Origin: an uncultured Collinsella sp. | GTDB taxonomy: Bacteria; Actinomycetota; Coriobacteriia; Coriobacteriales; Coriobacteriaceae | DNA length: 14,163 bases | Direction of reading: 5' to 3' | Assembly (NCBI GenBank): GCA_902464965.1 | Contig: CABQLI010000063.1 | Coordinates: 1-14,163, forward strand | Shown: piece by piece, positions 5,077-12,541 of the stretch | How positions within the stretch are numbered: the first letter of the stretch is position 1 | How the letters are laid out: each line of letters starts with the position of its first letter | The notes under the pieces: generated by a model | The model's input: the letters and a program-made list of their open reading frames with translations, nothing else | Told to the model about the DNA's origin: nothing | The model's database searches: none | Position numbers and translations under genes: made by a program

Positions 5077-6324
5077 ATGGCAGCATCCGACATGATGTCC
5101 GCCCTGATGGAGCTTTGCCAGGAGAAGCACATCGACCAGCTCTACCTGATCGACCGCCTGGAGCAGTCGCTCGCCAAGAGCTATGCCGAGATCCTGCATC
5201 TTGAGTGGGGCGCCAAGGTGACCATCGACCGCACCACCGGCAAGATCTACGTCTACCGTCTGGAGCCGATCGACGATTCCATGGACGAGGAGGGCAACTT
5301 CACCGAGTTCGAGGAGATCGACGTCACCCCCAAGAACACGAGCCGCATCGCTGCCCAGCACGCTAAGGCCGAGATCAACGCCATCGTGCGTAACTCCGCC
5401 CGCGAGCAGATCTACGAGGAGTTCTCCGGCCGCATCGGTGACCTCATCAGCGGCACCGTGCTGCAGTCCACGCCCGACTTCACGATCGTCAAGATCCGCG
5501 AGGGCGTCGAGGCCGAGCTTCCGCACTTCGATCAGCGTCGTTACGAGAACGAGCGCAATGAGCGTCCGATGGGCGAGCGCTACCTGCACAATCAGCACAT
5601 CAAGGCCGTGATCATCGACGTTCGCGACCCCAACTCCAACCTGCAGCCGGTTCGTGGCGAGCACAGCCGTCCGCCGATTGTCATCTCCCGTACCCACCCC
5701 GAGCTCATGCGTCGTCTGTTTGAGCAGGAGGTGCCCGAGATCTATGAGGGCACCGTCCAGATCAAGTCGATCGCCCGCGAGCCCGGTCAGCGCTCCAAGG
5801 TCGCCGTCCACTCACTCGACGACCGTCTGGATCCCGTGGGCGCCTGCGTCGGCCCCAAGGGCAGCCGTGTTCGCGCTGTCGTGGGCGAGCTCCGTGGCGA
5901 GCGCGTCGACGTCATCCTGTGGGATGCCGATCCTGCCGTCTACGTCGCCAACGCCCTTTCTCCCGCTAAGGTCACCCGCGTCCTCATCGACGAGGAGAAG
6001 GCCTACGCCGGCGTCATCGTGCCCGACGACCAGCTGTCCCTCGCCATCGGCAAGGAGGGCCAGAACGCCCGCCTCGCCGCGCGCCTGACCGGCTGGCACA
6101 TCGACATCAAGTCCGAGACGCTTGCCGCCGACATCCTCAAGAACGTTCCCGTTCACGAGGAGCCCGCCGCCGACCTGATCGGTGACGAGGAGGACGAGGA
6201 CGTCCGCCGCTGCGAGTACGTGTCCGAGGACGGCATCCAGTGCCGCAACCAGGCTCGTCCCGGCTCCCGTTTCTGCGGTGTCCACGACACCGACGCCTTC
6301 GATGATGCGGAGGACCTGATCTAG
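5077..6324 (+). CDS. nusA: Transcription termination/antitermination factor NusA with C-terminal Cys/His motif
   Basis: NusA binds RNA polymerase and nascent RNA and tunes pausing, intrinsic termination and antitermination. The 415-residue protein shows the RNAP-binding N-terminal domain (about 1-115), an S1 domain (about 118-195, with GDLISGTVLQ), KH1 with GPKG (259-262) and KH2 with GKEG (325-328). The acidic-repeat domains of E. coli NusA are absent, as in most Gram-positive bacteria. The tail after residue 365 is acidic and then carries C379-X9-C389-X10-C400-X2-H403, in RRCEYVSEDGIQC and RFCGVH. This pattern looks like a small zinc-binding knuckle, a feature I do not know as part of standard NusA. 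The ATG at 5077 follows the rimP stop by one base, with a purine-rich SD (AAGGAAGGA) inside the end of rimP. The infB gene follows after about 90 bases. Confidence 0.96.
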   Translation: MAASDMMSALMELCQEKHIDQLYLIDRLEQSLAKSYAEILHLEWGAKVTIDRTTGKIYVYRLEPIDDSMDEEGNFTEFEEIDVTPKNTSRIAAQHAKAEINAIVRNSAREQIYEEFSGRIGDLISGTVLQSTPDFTIVKIREGVEAELPHFDQRRYENERNERPMGERYLHNQHIKAVIIDVRDPNSNLQPVRGEHSRPPIVISRTHPELMRRLFEQEVPEIYEGTVQIKSIAREPGQRSKVAVHSLDDRLDPVGACVGPKGSRVRAVVGELRGERVDVILWDADPAVYVANALSPAKVTRVLIDEEKAYAGVIVPDDQLSLAIGKEGQNARLAARLTGWHIDIKSETLAADILKNVPVHEEPAADLIGDEEDEDVRRCEYVSEDGIQCRNQARPGSRFCGVHDTDAFDDAEDLI

Positions 6325-6415
6325 CGCGCGGTCGCGCCGCGCGGGTCCCGGCGCGTCTCCCACGCTCGTTCAGTCTCTAGGCACCCAAGGTGCCAGAAAG
6401 GGTAGGTGAAGTCAT
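6325..6415 (+). other. nusA-infB spacer with two small hairpins
   Basis: CGCGCGG (6325-6331) pairs with CCGCGCG (6337-6343), and GGCACC (6380-6385) pairs with GGTGCC (6389-6394). Neither is followed by a T-run, so they are more likely mRNA processing or stability elements than terminators. This is the longest gap inside the operon and the place where ylxR and ylxQ often sit in other Gram-positive bacteria. No such gene fits here. Confidence 0.55.
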
Positions 6416-9130
6416 ATGGCAAAAGTCCGTGTGTCCACCCTGGCCAAAGAGTTCGGCATGACCTCCAAGGAACTGATGGGTCATCTCGCCGATATGAAGA
6501 TTCCCGCTAAGTCCGCTTCCTCCACCCTGGAGGACGCCTACGTTGCCATGGTCCGCAAGCAGCTCGCCTCGGTGATCGAGGCCCGCGCTCAGGAAGTCGA
6601 GGCCGCCAAGCAGGCCGAGGAGCAGGCGGCTGCCGCCGAGGAGGCCGCACGCGCCGCCGAGGCCGAGCGCGAGCGCATCGCCGCCGAGAAGGCACGCGAG
6701 GAGGAGCGCCGCCAGTTTGCCGCAGCCCAGGCTGCCGAGGAGGCTGCCCGCGCCGAGGCCGAGGCCAAGAAGAAGGCCGAGCAGGAGCGCCTTGCCCGCG
6801 AGAAGGAGGAGGCTGCCCGCGAGGCCCAGCGCCGCGCCGTTCCCGCTTCCGACTCCGGTTCGCGTTTCCGTTCGCTGCTCGACCAGATCGCCGCACAGGA
6901 GACCGTGCTCAAGGAGAAGAAGGACGCCGAGGACAAGGCCAAGGCCGAGCGCGCCGCCGAGCGCGGTAACCGTCGTGGCGGCAACAACGACCGCCGCGGT
7001 GGCCGTCGTAACGATCGCAACGCCTCCGACAACAATTCCGAGCGCAACGCCTCCGAGAGCCGTCCGCACAGCCATCGCACCAACGCCAGCAACAACGTCG
7101 CTGCCGGCATGGACTTCCCCAACCCCGATAAGCAGGGCAAGGGCAAGAAGCGCAAGGGCGGTCACAACAACGAAGAGAACCACTACAGCCGCATGGCTCG
7201 CGAGGCCGAGGAGTACAGCCGCGAGAAGGTGCTCGAGGAGGCTCGTGCCGCCGTCGAGGAGGCCTCTCGCGAGTCCACCGGTCGCCGCAAGAAGCGCAAG
7301 GAGAAGCGCGAGCGCGAGGCTGCCAAGGCTCAGGAGGAGCGCAAGATAGAGGAGGCGCTGGCCCAGGGCGTGAACCCCGAGGACCTCGACGCCATCAAGG
7401 TCTCCCAGGGCGTTACCGTCCAGGAGCTTGCCGAGGCGCTCGACGTTCCGGCCAACGACATCATCAAGCGCCTGTTCCTGCTTGGTACGCCGCTCACCAT
7501 GACGCAGTCCATGTCCGACGACCTCGTCGAGCTCGTCGCCGACGACCTGGGCCGTCAGATCAAGATCATCACCCCCGAGGAGGAGAACACCTTCTCGTTC
7601 TACGACGATCCCGCCGACCTTAAGCCGCGCGCCCCGGTCGTCACCGTCATGGGTCACGTCGACCACGGCAAGACGTCGCTGCTCGACGCCATCCGTCACA
7701 CCGGCGTTGCTGCCGGCGAGGCGGGCGGCATTACGCAGGCCATCGGCGCTTCGCAGGTCATGATCAACGACCGCAAGATCACCTTCATCGATACCCCGGG
7801 TCACGCTACCTTTACGGCCATGCGTGCCCGTGGCGCCAAGGTGACCGACATCGTCATCCTGATCGTCGCCGCTGACGACGGCGTCATGCCCCAGACGGTC
7901 GAGTCGATCAACCATGCCAAGGCCGCCGGCGTTCCCATCGTCGTCGCCGTCAACAAGATCGATAAGCCGGGTGCCAACCCCGACCGTGTGCGTCAGGAGC
8001 TCACCGAGTACGGCGTCATCCCCGAGGAGTGGGGCGGACAGAACATGTTCGTCAACATCTCGGCCAAGCAGAAGATCGGTATCGACGACCTTTTGGAGAC
8101 CGTGCTGCTCCAGGCAGACGTGCTCGAGCTCAAGGCCAACCCGGACACCTTTGCCTCCGGCAACGTCCTCGAGGCCAAGCTCGACAAGGGCCGCGGCTCG
8201 GTCGCTACCGTGCTCGTGACCCGCGGTACCTTGCATGTGGGCGATACGCTGGTCGCCGGCCTTACCTACGGCCGCGTCCGTGCTATGCTCGACCCCAAGG
8301 GTCGCGCCGTCACCGAGGCCGGTCCCTCCGACGCTGTCGAGATCCTGGGTCTGCAGTCCGTGCCCAACGCCGGTGACGAGTTCCGCGTGTTCGAGGACGA
8401 GCGCGAGGCTCGCGCCCTGGCCGACGAGCGTTCGCTCAAGGCCCGTATCGAGGAGCAGAGCCGCGTCAAGCACGTCACGCTCGAGAACCTCTTCGAGACC
8501 ATTGCCGATGCCGAGGTCAAGGAGCTCAACCTGATCATCAAGGCCGACGTCCAGGGCTCCATCGAGGCCCTTCAGGACTCGCTCGACAAGATGGATCAGT
8601 CCGAGGTTCGCATCAACACGATCCACTCCGCCGTTGGCGCCATCAACGAGACCGACGTCGTCCTGGCCGACGCCTCCAACGCCATCATCATCGGCTTTGG
8701 CGTCCGTCCCGACGGTAAGGCCCGCTCCGCCGCCGAGCGCGAGGGCGTCGAGATCCGTTGCTACGACGTCATCTATAAGTGCCTCGAGGAGCTCGACGCC
8801 GCCCGTATCGGCATGCTCAAGCCCACCGAGGTCGAGGTCGCCACGGGTACCGCGACTGTCCTGGACACCTTCAAGGTGCCCAAAGTCGGTATCGCCGCCG
8901 GTGTCCGCGTCGAAGAGGGCGAGATCGCCGCGACCGATTCCGTGCGCCTGGTGCGCGACGGTATCGTGGTCTTCAACGGCAAGATCGCCTCGATGCGCCA
9001 CTACAAGGACGAGGCCAAGAGCCTCAAGAGCGGTTCCGAGGGCGGCATTGGCCTGGAGAACTTCCAGGACATCAAGCCCGGCGACCAGATCGAGGGTTAC
9101 CGCATCGACCAGGTTGCCCGTACCGAGTAG
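6416..9130 (+). CDS. infB: Translation initiation factor IF-2
   Basis: IF2 is the GTPase that brings initiator fMet-tRNA to the 30S subunit and promotes 50S joining. The protein has 904 residues. It opens with an IF2 N-terminal module (1-50), followed by a long Ala/Glu/Arg coiled-coil-like region (about 55-150) and an Arg/Asn/Gly-rich stretch (about 180-225). A second IF2N module (about 335-385) precedes the GTPase core. G motifs are intact: GHVDHGKT (413-420), DTPG (459-462), NKID (513-516) and SAK (549-551). Domains II to IV follow, ending in the fMet-tRNA-binding barrel (SLKSGSEGGIGLENFQDIKPGD). The ATG at 6416 is preceded by a G-rich SD (GGGTAGGTG). The N-terminal region is low-complexity and probably varies in length between strains. 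The large antisense frame opposite it is a composition artefact. Confidence 0.98.
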   Translation: MAKVRVSTLAKEFGMTSKELMGHLADMKIPAKSASSTLEDAYVAMVRKQLASVIEARAQEVEAAKQAEEQAAAAEEAARAAEAERERIAAEKAREEERRQFAAAQAAEEAARAEAEAKKKAEQERLAREKEEAAREAQRRAVPASDSGSRFRSLLDQIAAQETVLKEKKDAEDKAKAERAAERGNRRGGNNDRRGGRRNDRNASDNNSERNASESRPHSHRTNASNNVAAGMDFPNPDKQGKGKKRKGGHNNEENHYSRMAREAEEYSREKVLEEARAAVEEASRESTGRRKKRKEKREREAAKAQEERKIEEALAQGVNPEDLDAIKVSQGVTVQELAEALDVPANDIIKRLFLLGTPLTMTQSMSDDLVELVADDLGRQIKIITPEEENTFSFYDDPADLKPRAPVVTVMGHVDHGKTSLLDAIRHTGVAAGEAGGITQAIGASQVMINDRKITFIDTPGHATFTAMRARGAKVTDIVILIVAADDGVMPQTVESINHAKAAGVPIVVAVNKIDKPGANPDRVRQELTEYGVIPEEWGGQNMFVNISAKQKIGIDDLLETVLLQADVLELKANPDTFASGNVLEAKLDKGRGSVATVLVTRGTLHVGDTLVAGLTYGRVRAMLDPKGRAVTEAGPSDAVEILGLQSVPNAGDEFRVFEDEREARALADERSLKARIEEQSRVKHVTLENLFETIADAEVKELNLIIKADVQGSIEALQDSLDKMDQSEVRINTIHSAVGAINETDVVLADASNAIIIGFGVRPDGKARSAAEREGVEIRCYDVIYKCLEELDAARIGMLKPTEVEVATGTATVLDTFKVPKVGIAAGVRVEEGEIAATDSVRLVRDGIVVFNGKIASMRHYKDEAKSLKSGSEGGIGLENFQDIKPGDQIEGYRIDQVARTE

Positions 9131-9142
9131 GGGGGTAGCGCT

Positions 9143-9553
9143 ATGAAGCAAACGCAGGCAACCCGCCGTCTGGGCGAGCAGCTTCGCGAGAAGCTTGGTT
9201 ATATCCTGCTCTTTGAGGTTTCCGATCCGCGTCTCGACCTGGTTACTTTAACCGCGGTCGAGGTCGCGGTGGACCGTTCGTTCGCGCGCGTGTACGTGTC
9301 GTGCGATGCGAGTCGCTACGATGAGGTCATGGAGGCGCTCGCTAGCGCCAAGGGCCGTATTCGCAGCCTGTTGGCTCGCTCGCTCGATTGGCGTGTCAGG
9401 CCCGAGCTCGATTTTCGCATCGATCGCTCGACCGATGAGGCCGAGCGCATCACGCGTGCGCTGGAAAACGTTCCCGCCACGCTTGCGATCGAAAAGGACG
9501 AGGACGGCTATCCGATAGCGGACGCCGTCCAGGAGGCAGCTTTAGATGACTAA
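9143..9553 (+). CDS. rbfA: 30S ribosome-binding factor A
   Basis: RbfA is a KH-fold protein that binds the 30S subunit and assists late 16S rRNA maturation. The 136-residue product has the family core EVSDPRLDLVTLTAVEV (25-41), FARVYVS (47-53) and RPELDFRID (86-94). A short acidic tail follows (EKDEDGYPIADAVQEAALDD). An SD of GGGGGT immediately follows the infB stop, twelve bases before the ATG. The end of the gene overlaps the nrnA start by eight bases and contains the nrnA SD (AGGAGG, 9531-9536). Confidence 0.95.
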   Translation: MKQTQATRRLGEQLREKLGYILLFEVSDPRLDLVTLTAVEVAVDRSFARVYVSCDASRYDEVMEALASAKGRIRSLLARSLDWRVRPELDFRIDRSTDEAERITRALENVPATLAIEKDEDGYPIADAVQEAALDD

Positions 9554-10589
9554 TTCCGCCGACCTCGCCTCGTGCGAGTCTGCAGATATTCAGCGACGCA
9601 TCCTCGAGCTCATCGAGGGTGCGTCCTCCATTGCGATTTCGGGACACACTTCTCCCGATGGCGACGCCTTGGGCTCCGTGTTGGGTCTGGGCCTTTCGCT
9701 CATGAAGTTTTTCCCCAACAAGGACATTGCGCTGCTGCTGGCAGACGATGACCCGGTTCCGCGCATCTACCGCTTTATGGAAGGCTCCGATCGCCTGGTG
9801 CCGGCATCTGCGTACACTGGCAATCCGGACCTGTTCATCTCGGTGGACGTACCGGTCGTCGAGCGCCTCAACAACTCGGCCGAGGTGCTTCGTCGCTCCA
9901 AGCATGTGGTGTGCTTCGATCACCATCCGGCGCGTGAGGAGTTTGCCGAGCTGAGCCTGAGACGCGTCGAAGCTGCAGCTTGCGCCATGATCATCGACCG
10001 TTTCTTGGACAATTGCGGCATTGTCGCACGTGATGGCGTTGCGACCTGCCTGCTGTGCGGCTTGGTTACTGATACCGGCCGTTTCCAGTACCAAAACGCC
10101 GATGCCGCCGCGTTCCATGCGGCCTCGCGTCTTGTTGCCCACGGTGCCGATCCGGCGCGCGTTGCGCTCGAGGTATACCAGAGCATGCGCGTTGAGTTTT
10201 TGCACCTCAAGTCCATCGTTATGGGCCGCATCAAGACGGTGGCCCACGGGCGCGTCGCGTATAGTTACGCGTACCAGAGTGACCTTGAGGCTTGCGGTGT
10301 CACCTCGGATGAGTGCGACGGCCTGGTCGATGTGGTGCGCTCGGTGATGGGCGTCGAGGTCTGCCTGTTCCTGAAGGGCATTGAGGGCGATACTAAGGTG
10401 CGCGGCAACCTGCGCTCAAAGGGCGACCTCAACGTGTCCGAGATCGCTGCTGCCTTTGGCGGAGGCGGACATTCCGCTGCCGCCGGTTTCTCCAACAACG
10501 GAACGATTCTCGAGACGCTCACCGTGGCACTTCCCATGCTGGCCGAGCTGGTAGGGGAGGATCCCGCTTCGGTGACCGTCGAGCTTTAA
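9546..10589 (+). CDS. nrnA: DHH-DHHA1 phosphoesterase, NrnA-type oligoribonuclease / pAp phosphatase
   Basis: NrnA-type enzymes degrade 2-5-nt RNA fragments and can dephosphorylate 3'-phosphoadenosine 5'-phosphate, completing mRNA turnover and sulfur-assimilation salvage. The 347-residue protein has the DHH metal-binding motifs in order: HTSPDGD (34-40), the Asp in FISVDVP, DHH (125-127) and the Asp in LVTDTGRF. The DHHA1 substrate-binding motif GGGGH (305-309) follows. All expected catalytic residues are present and the length is usual. It is translationally coupled to rbfA (8-bp overlap). A place between rbfA and truB is familiar for this family in Gram-positive bacteria. Whether both substrates are used cannot be told from sequence; c-di-AMP- or pGpG-related activity is also possible in this superfamily. 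Confidence 0.9.
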   Translation: MTNSADLASCESADIQRRILELIEGASSIAISGHTSPDGDALGSVLGLGLSLMKFFPNKDIALLLADDDPVPRIYRFMEGSDRLVPASAYTGNPDLFISVDVPVVERLNNSAEVLRRSKHVVCFDHHPAREEFAELSLRRVEAAACAMIIDRFLDNCGIVARDGVATCLLCGLVTDTGRFQYQNADAAAFHAASRLVAHGADPARVALEVYQSMRVEFLHLKSIVMGRIKTVAHGRVAYSYAYQSDLEACGVTSDECDGLVDVVRSVMGVEVCLFLKGIEGDTKVRGNLRSKGDLNVSEIAAAFGGGGHSAAAGFSNNGTILETLTVALPMLAELVGEDPASVTVEL

Positions 10590-10604
10590 CTTTTTGGATG
10601 GTAC

Positions 10605-11537
10605 ATGGCTCGTCGTATGCCTTCACAACTGAATATGCTGCTCGCCGTCGATAAGCCGGTGGGCTGCACGTCCCACGATGTGGTCTCGCAATGCCGACGC
10701 GCCCTCCATGAGCGGCGCGTCGGCCATGCCGGCACGCTCGACCCCATGGCATCGGGTGTCATGGTGGTGGGCGTGGGCCAGGCCACTCGCCTGCTGGGCA
10801 TGCTCACGCTCGACACCAAAAGCTACGTCGCCGATATTTCGTTTGGCGCCGAGACGAATACCGATGACGCGGAGGGCGAGGCCGTCCGCACGGTGGCTGT
10901 TGCCAACGAGCTCCGCGATCCTGCCTATGCCCGCGAGCGCTTAGCCGCCATGCTGGGCCCGCTGATGCAGGTGCCGCCGGCTTTTTCGGCTATCTCGGTT
11001 AATGGCGTTCGCGCCTACAAGTCTGCTCGTGAGGGCAATGCGGTGGACCTACCTCCGCGCCCCGTCGAGGTCTATGCCGCCGACCTGATCGCCGTGGGCG
11101 GCGAGGGTGATACGTGCGTGTGGACCGTGGCGTTCTCGGTGAGCAAGGGCACCTATATCCGTGCGCTCGCTCGCGACCTGGGCCGCGCCTGCGAGAGCGC
11201 CGCGCACATTTCCGCGCTGCGCCGCACGGCCTCCGGTGTTGTTTCCATTGGCGCCTGTCATGCGGTTGAGGAGCTTTCTCCCGAGTCCGCGGCTGGCTTT
11301 GCCCTTGATCCCATTGCGGCCCTGAGCGCCACGCGTGTTGACTTGCCGGGCAATCTTGCCGACGACCTGCTCTGCGGCCGACGCATACCCGTCGAGCGTG
11401 CGCTTGCCGATTTCGATGCCTCGAAGGCGCCGTTTGCGTTGGTGCTCGATGGGGGACTCAAGGCGCTCGCCCGTATTGAGAGCGGCCGCTTTGTCATGCA
11501 GCACGTGTTTCCGCAGGCAATCGGCGGTGTTCGATGA
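10605..11537 (+). CDS. truB: tRNA pseudouridine-55 synthase
   Basis: TruB isomerises uridine 55 in the T-arm of nearly all tRNAs and also acts as a tRNA folding chaperone. The 310-residue product has the N-terminal LLAVDKPVGCTSHDVV motif and the catalytic loop GHAGTLDP, with nucleophile Asp46. Further conserved segments are the KSYVADISFG strand, the PPAFSAISVNGVRAYK motif and the SKGTYIRALARDLG motif. The C-terminal part is a short PUA-like tail. The start at 10605 is supported by GGATGG (10596-10601); ATGs at codons 5 and 11 are less well placed. It begins 15 bases after nrnA and overlaps ribF by four bases (ATGA). Confidence 0.96.
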   Translation: MARRMPSQLNMLLAVDKPVGCTSHDVVSQCRRALHERRVGHAGTLDPMASGVMVVGVGQATRLLGMLTLDTKSYVADISFGAETNTDDAEGEAVRTVAVANELRDPAYARERLAAMLGPLMQVPPAFSAISVNGVRAYKSAREGNAVDLPPRPVEVYAADLIAVGGEGDTCVWTVAFSVSKGTYIRALARDLGRACESAAHISALRRTASGVVSIGACHAVEELSPESAAGFALDPIAALSATRVDLPGNLADDLLCGRRIPVERALADFDASKAPFALVLDGGLKALARIESGRFVMQHVFPQAIGGVR

Positions 11538-12541
11538 TGTTGTCCGCTCGTGACCTCGCGCGAATCTTTTTCGCGGGCGAGTCGGACGAAGCTCGCATCG
11601 TTACTGCCGATGCGTTTGATGAGTGCGAGCACCTGGGTGCTGCCTCGATCGCCATTGGCGTGTTCGATGGCGTGCACCGTGGACACCGGGAACTCATCGA
11701 AGCGCTTGTCCGTGATGCCCGTGCCCATGGCTGTAAGGCGGTCGTGGTTACCTTTGATCCCGACCCGGACGTTGTGGTGAGCCCTTCGCCCGCTCAAAAA
11801 TTGATGACGACGGCCGACCGTCTGCATGCCTTGGCTCTAACCGGGGTTGATGCGGTGGTGGCCGTTCCCTTTACGCCAGAGGTTGCGGCACTCGACCATG
11901 TTGGTTTTCTTGCGCTGCTGTCGCGCGTGGTTGACATTCGTTCGATTCGCGTTGGTAGTGACTTTAGGCTGGGTCGTGGCGGTGCTTCTGGTGTTGCCGA
12001 GATGCGCGCCTGGGGTGCCGAACACGACGTTGACGTGTATGGTCACGACTTGCTTTGCGAGGGCGGTGAGGCCATTTGCGCCACCCGTATCCGTCATGAG
12101 CTCGGACAGGGCCATGTGGAGCTGGCTGCTGAGTTACTCGGCCGTCCGTATATGGTGCGTGGCGGTGTTATTCGCGGCCGTCACGAGGGTTCTGGCATGG
12201 GCTTTCCCACGGCAAACCTGCAGTTTCCCGACGGTATTCAGGTGCCTGTCGATGGCGTGTATGAGGGTCTGGTGCTGGTCGATGACACCGCGTGGCCCGC
12301 TGCCGTGAACGTCGGACTGCCGCCGACGTATGCCGACGATGCCGCTTCGGCGCATCTCGAGGCTAATTTAATTGGTTATACGGGCGACCTGTACGGCGCT
12401 TCCGTTTCGCTGGCGTTTACGCGCTGGCTGCGTCCGTCGCGCGTGTTCGATTCGCTGGATGAGTTGATCGCGACCGTCGAGGGTAATATCGAAGATATTC
12501 GTCACAACTTGGGCGAGCAGGGGGTGAGCATCCGTGATTAG
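11534..12541 (+). CDS. ribF: Bifunctional riboflavin kinase / FAD synthetase
   Basis: RibF phosphorylates riboflavin to FMN and adenylylates FMN to FAD. The 335-residue protein has the nucleotidyltransferase domain first: GVFDGVHRGH (42-51), VTFDPDP, DFRLG (143-147) and TRIRHEL. The riboflavin kinase domain follows: GMGFPTAN (221-228), VDGVYEG, NVG (259-261) before PPTY, and Glu276 in LEANL as the likely catalytic base. ATG 11534 overlaps the truB stop in an ATGA arrangement, and a second ATG at 11537 is possible. The SD is weak (GGCGGTG), which fits coupling to truB. In many bacteria rpsO follows; here dnaG does, overlapping by eight bases. Confidence 0.95.
   Translation: MMLSARDLARIFFAGESDEARIVTADAFDECEHLGAASIAIGVFDGVHRGHRELIEALVRDARAHGCKAVVVTFDPDPDVVVSPSPAQKLMTTADRLHALALTGVDAVVAVPFTPEVAALDHVGFLALLSRVVDIRSIRVGSDFRLGRGGASGVAEMRAWGAEHDVDVYGHDLLCEGGEAICATRIRHELGQGHVELAAELLGRPYMVRGGVIRGRHEGSGMGFPTANLQFPDGIQVPVDGVYEGLVLVDDTAWPAAVNVGLPPTYADDAASAHLEANLIGYTGDLYGASVSLAFTRWLRPSRVFDSLDELIATVEGNIEDIRHNLGEQGVSIRD
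12519..12527 (+). promoter_or_regulatory. Ribosome binding site that fixes the dnaG GTG start
   Basis: AGGGGGTGA lies six bases before GTG 12534, inside the end of ribF. It supports the GTG as the start. The N-terminal sequence from that codon aligns with the usual DnaG opening, and no nearby ATG fits as well. Confidence 0.75.

Noticed and set aside
5050..5811. Open frame on the - strand opposite nusA
   Set aside because: It overlaps the certain NusA gene, has Leu/Asp/Gly-rich shadow composition and no domain.
6377..9151. Roughly 920-codon open frame on the - strand opposite infB
   Set aside because: Same explanation: opposite a clear IF2, with low-complexity Leu/Gly/Val composition, no SD and no domain.
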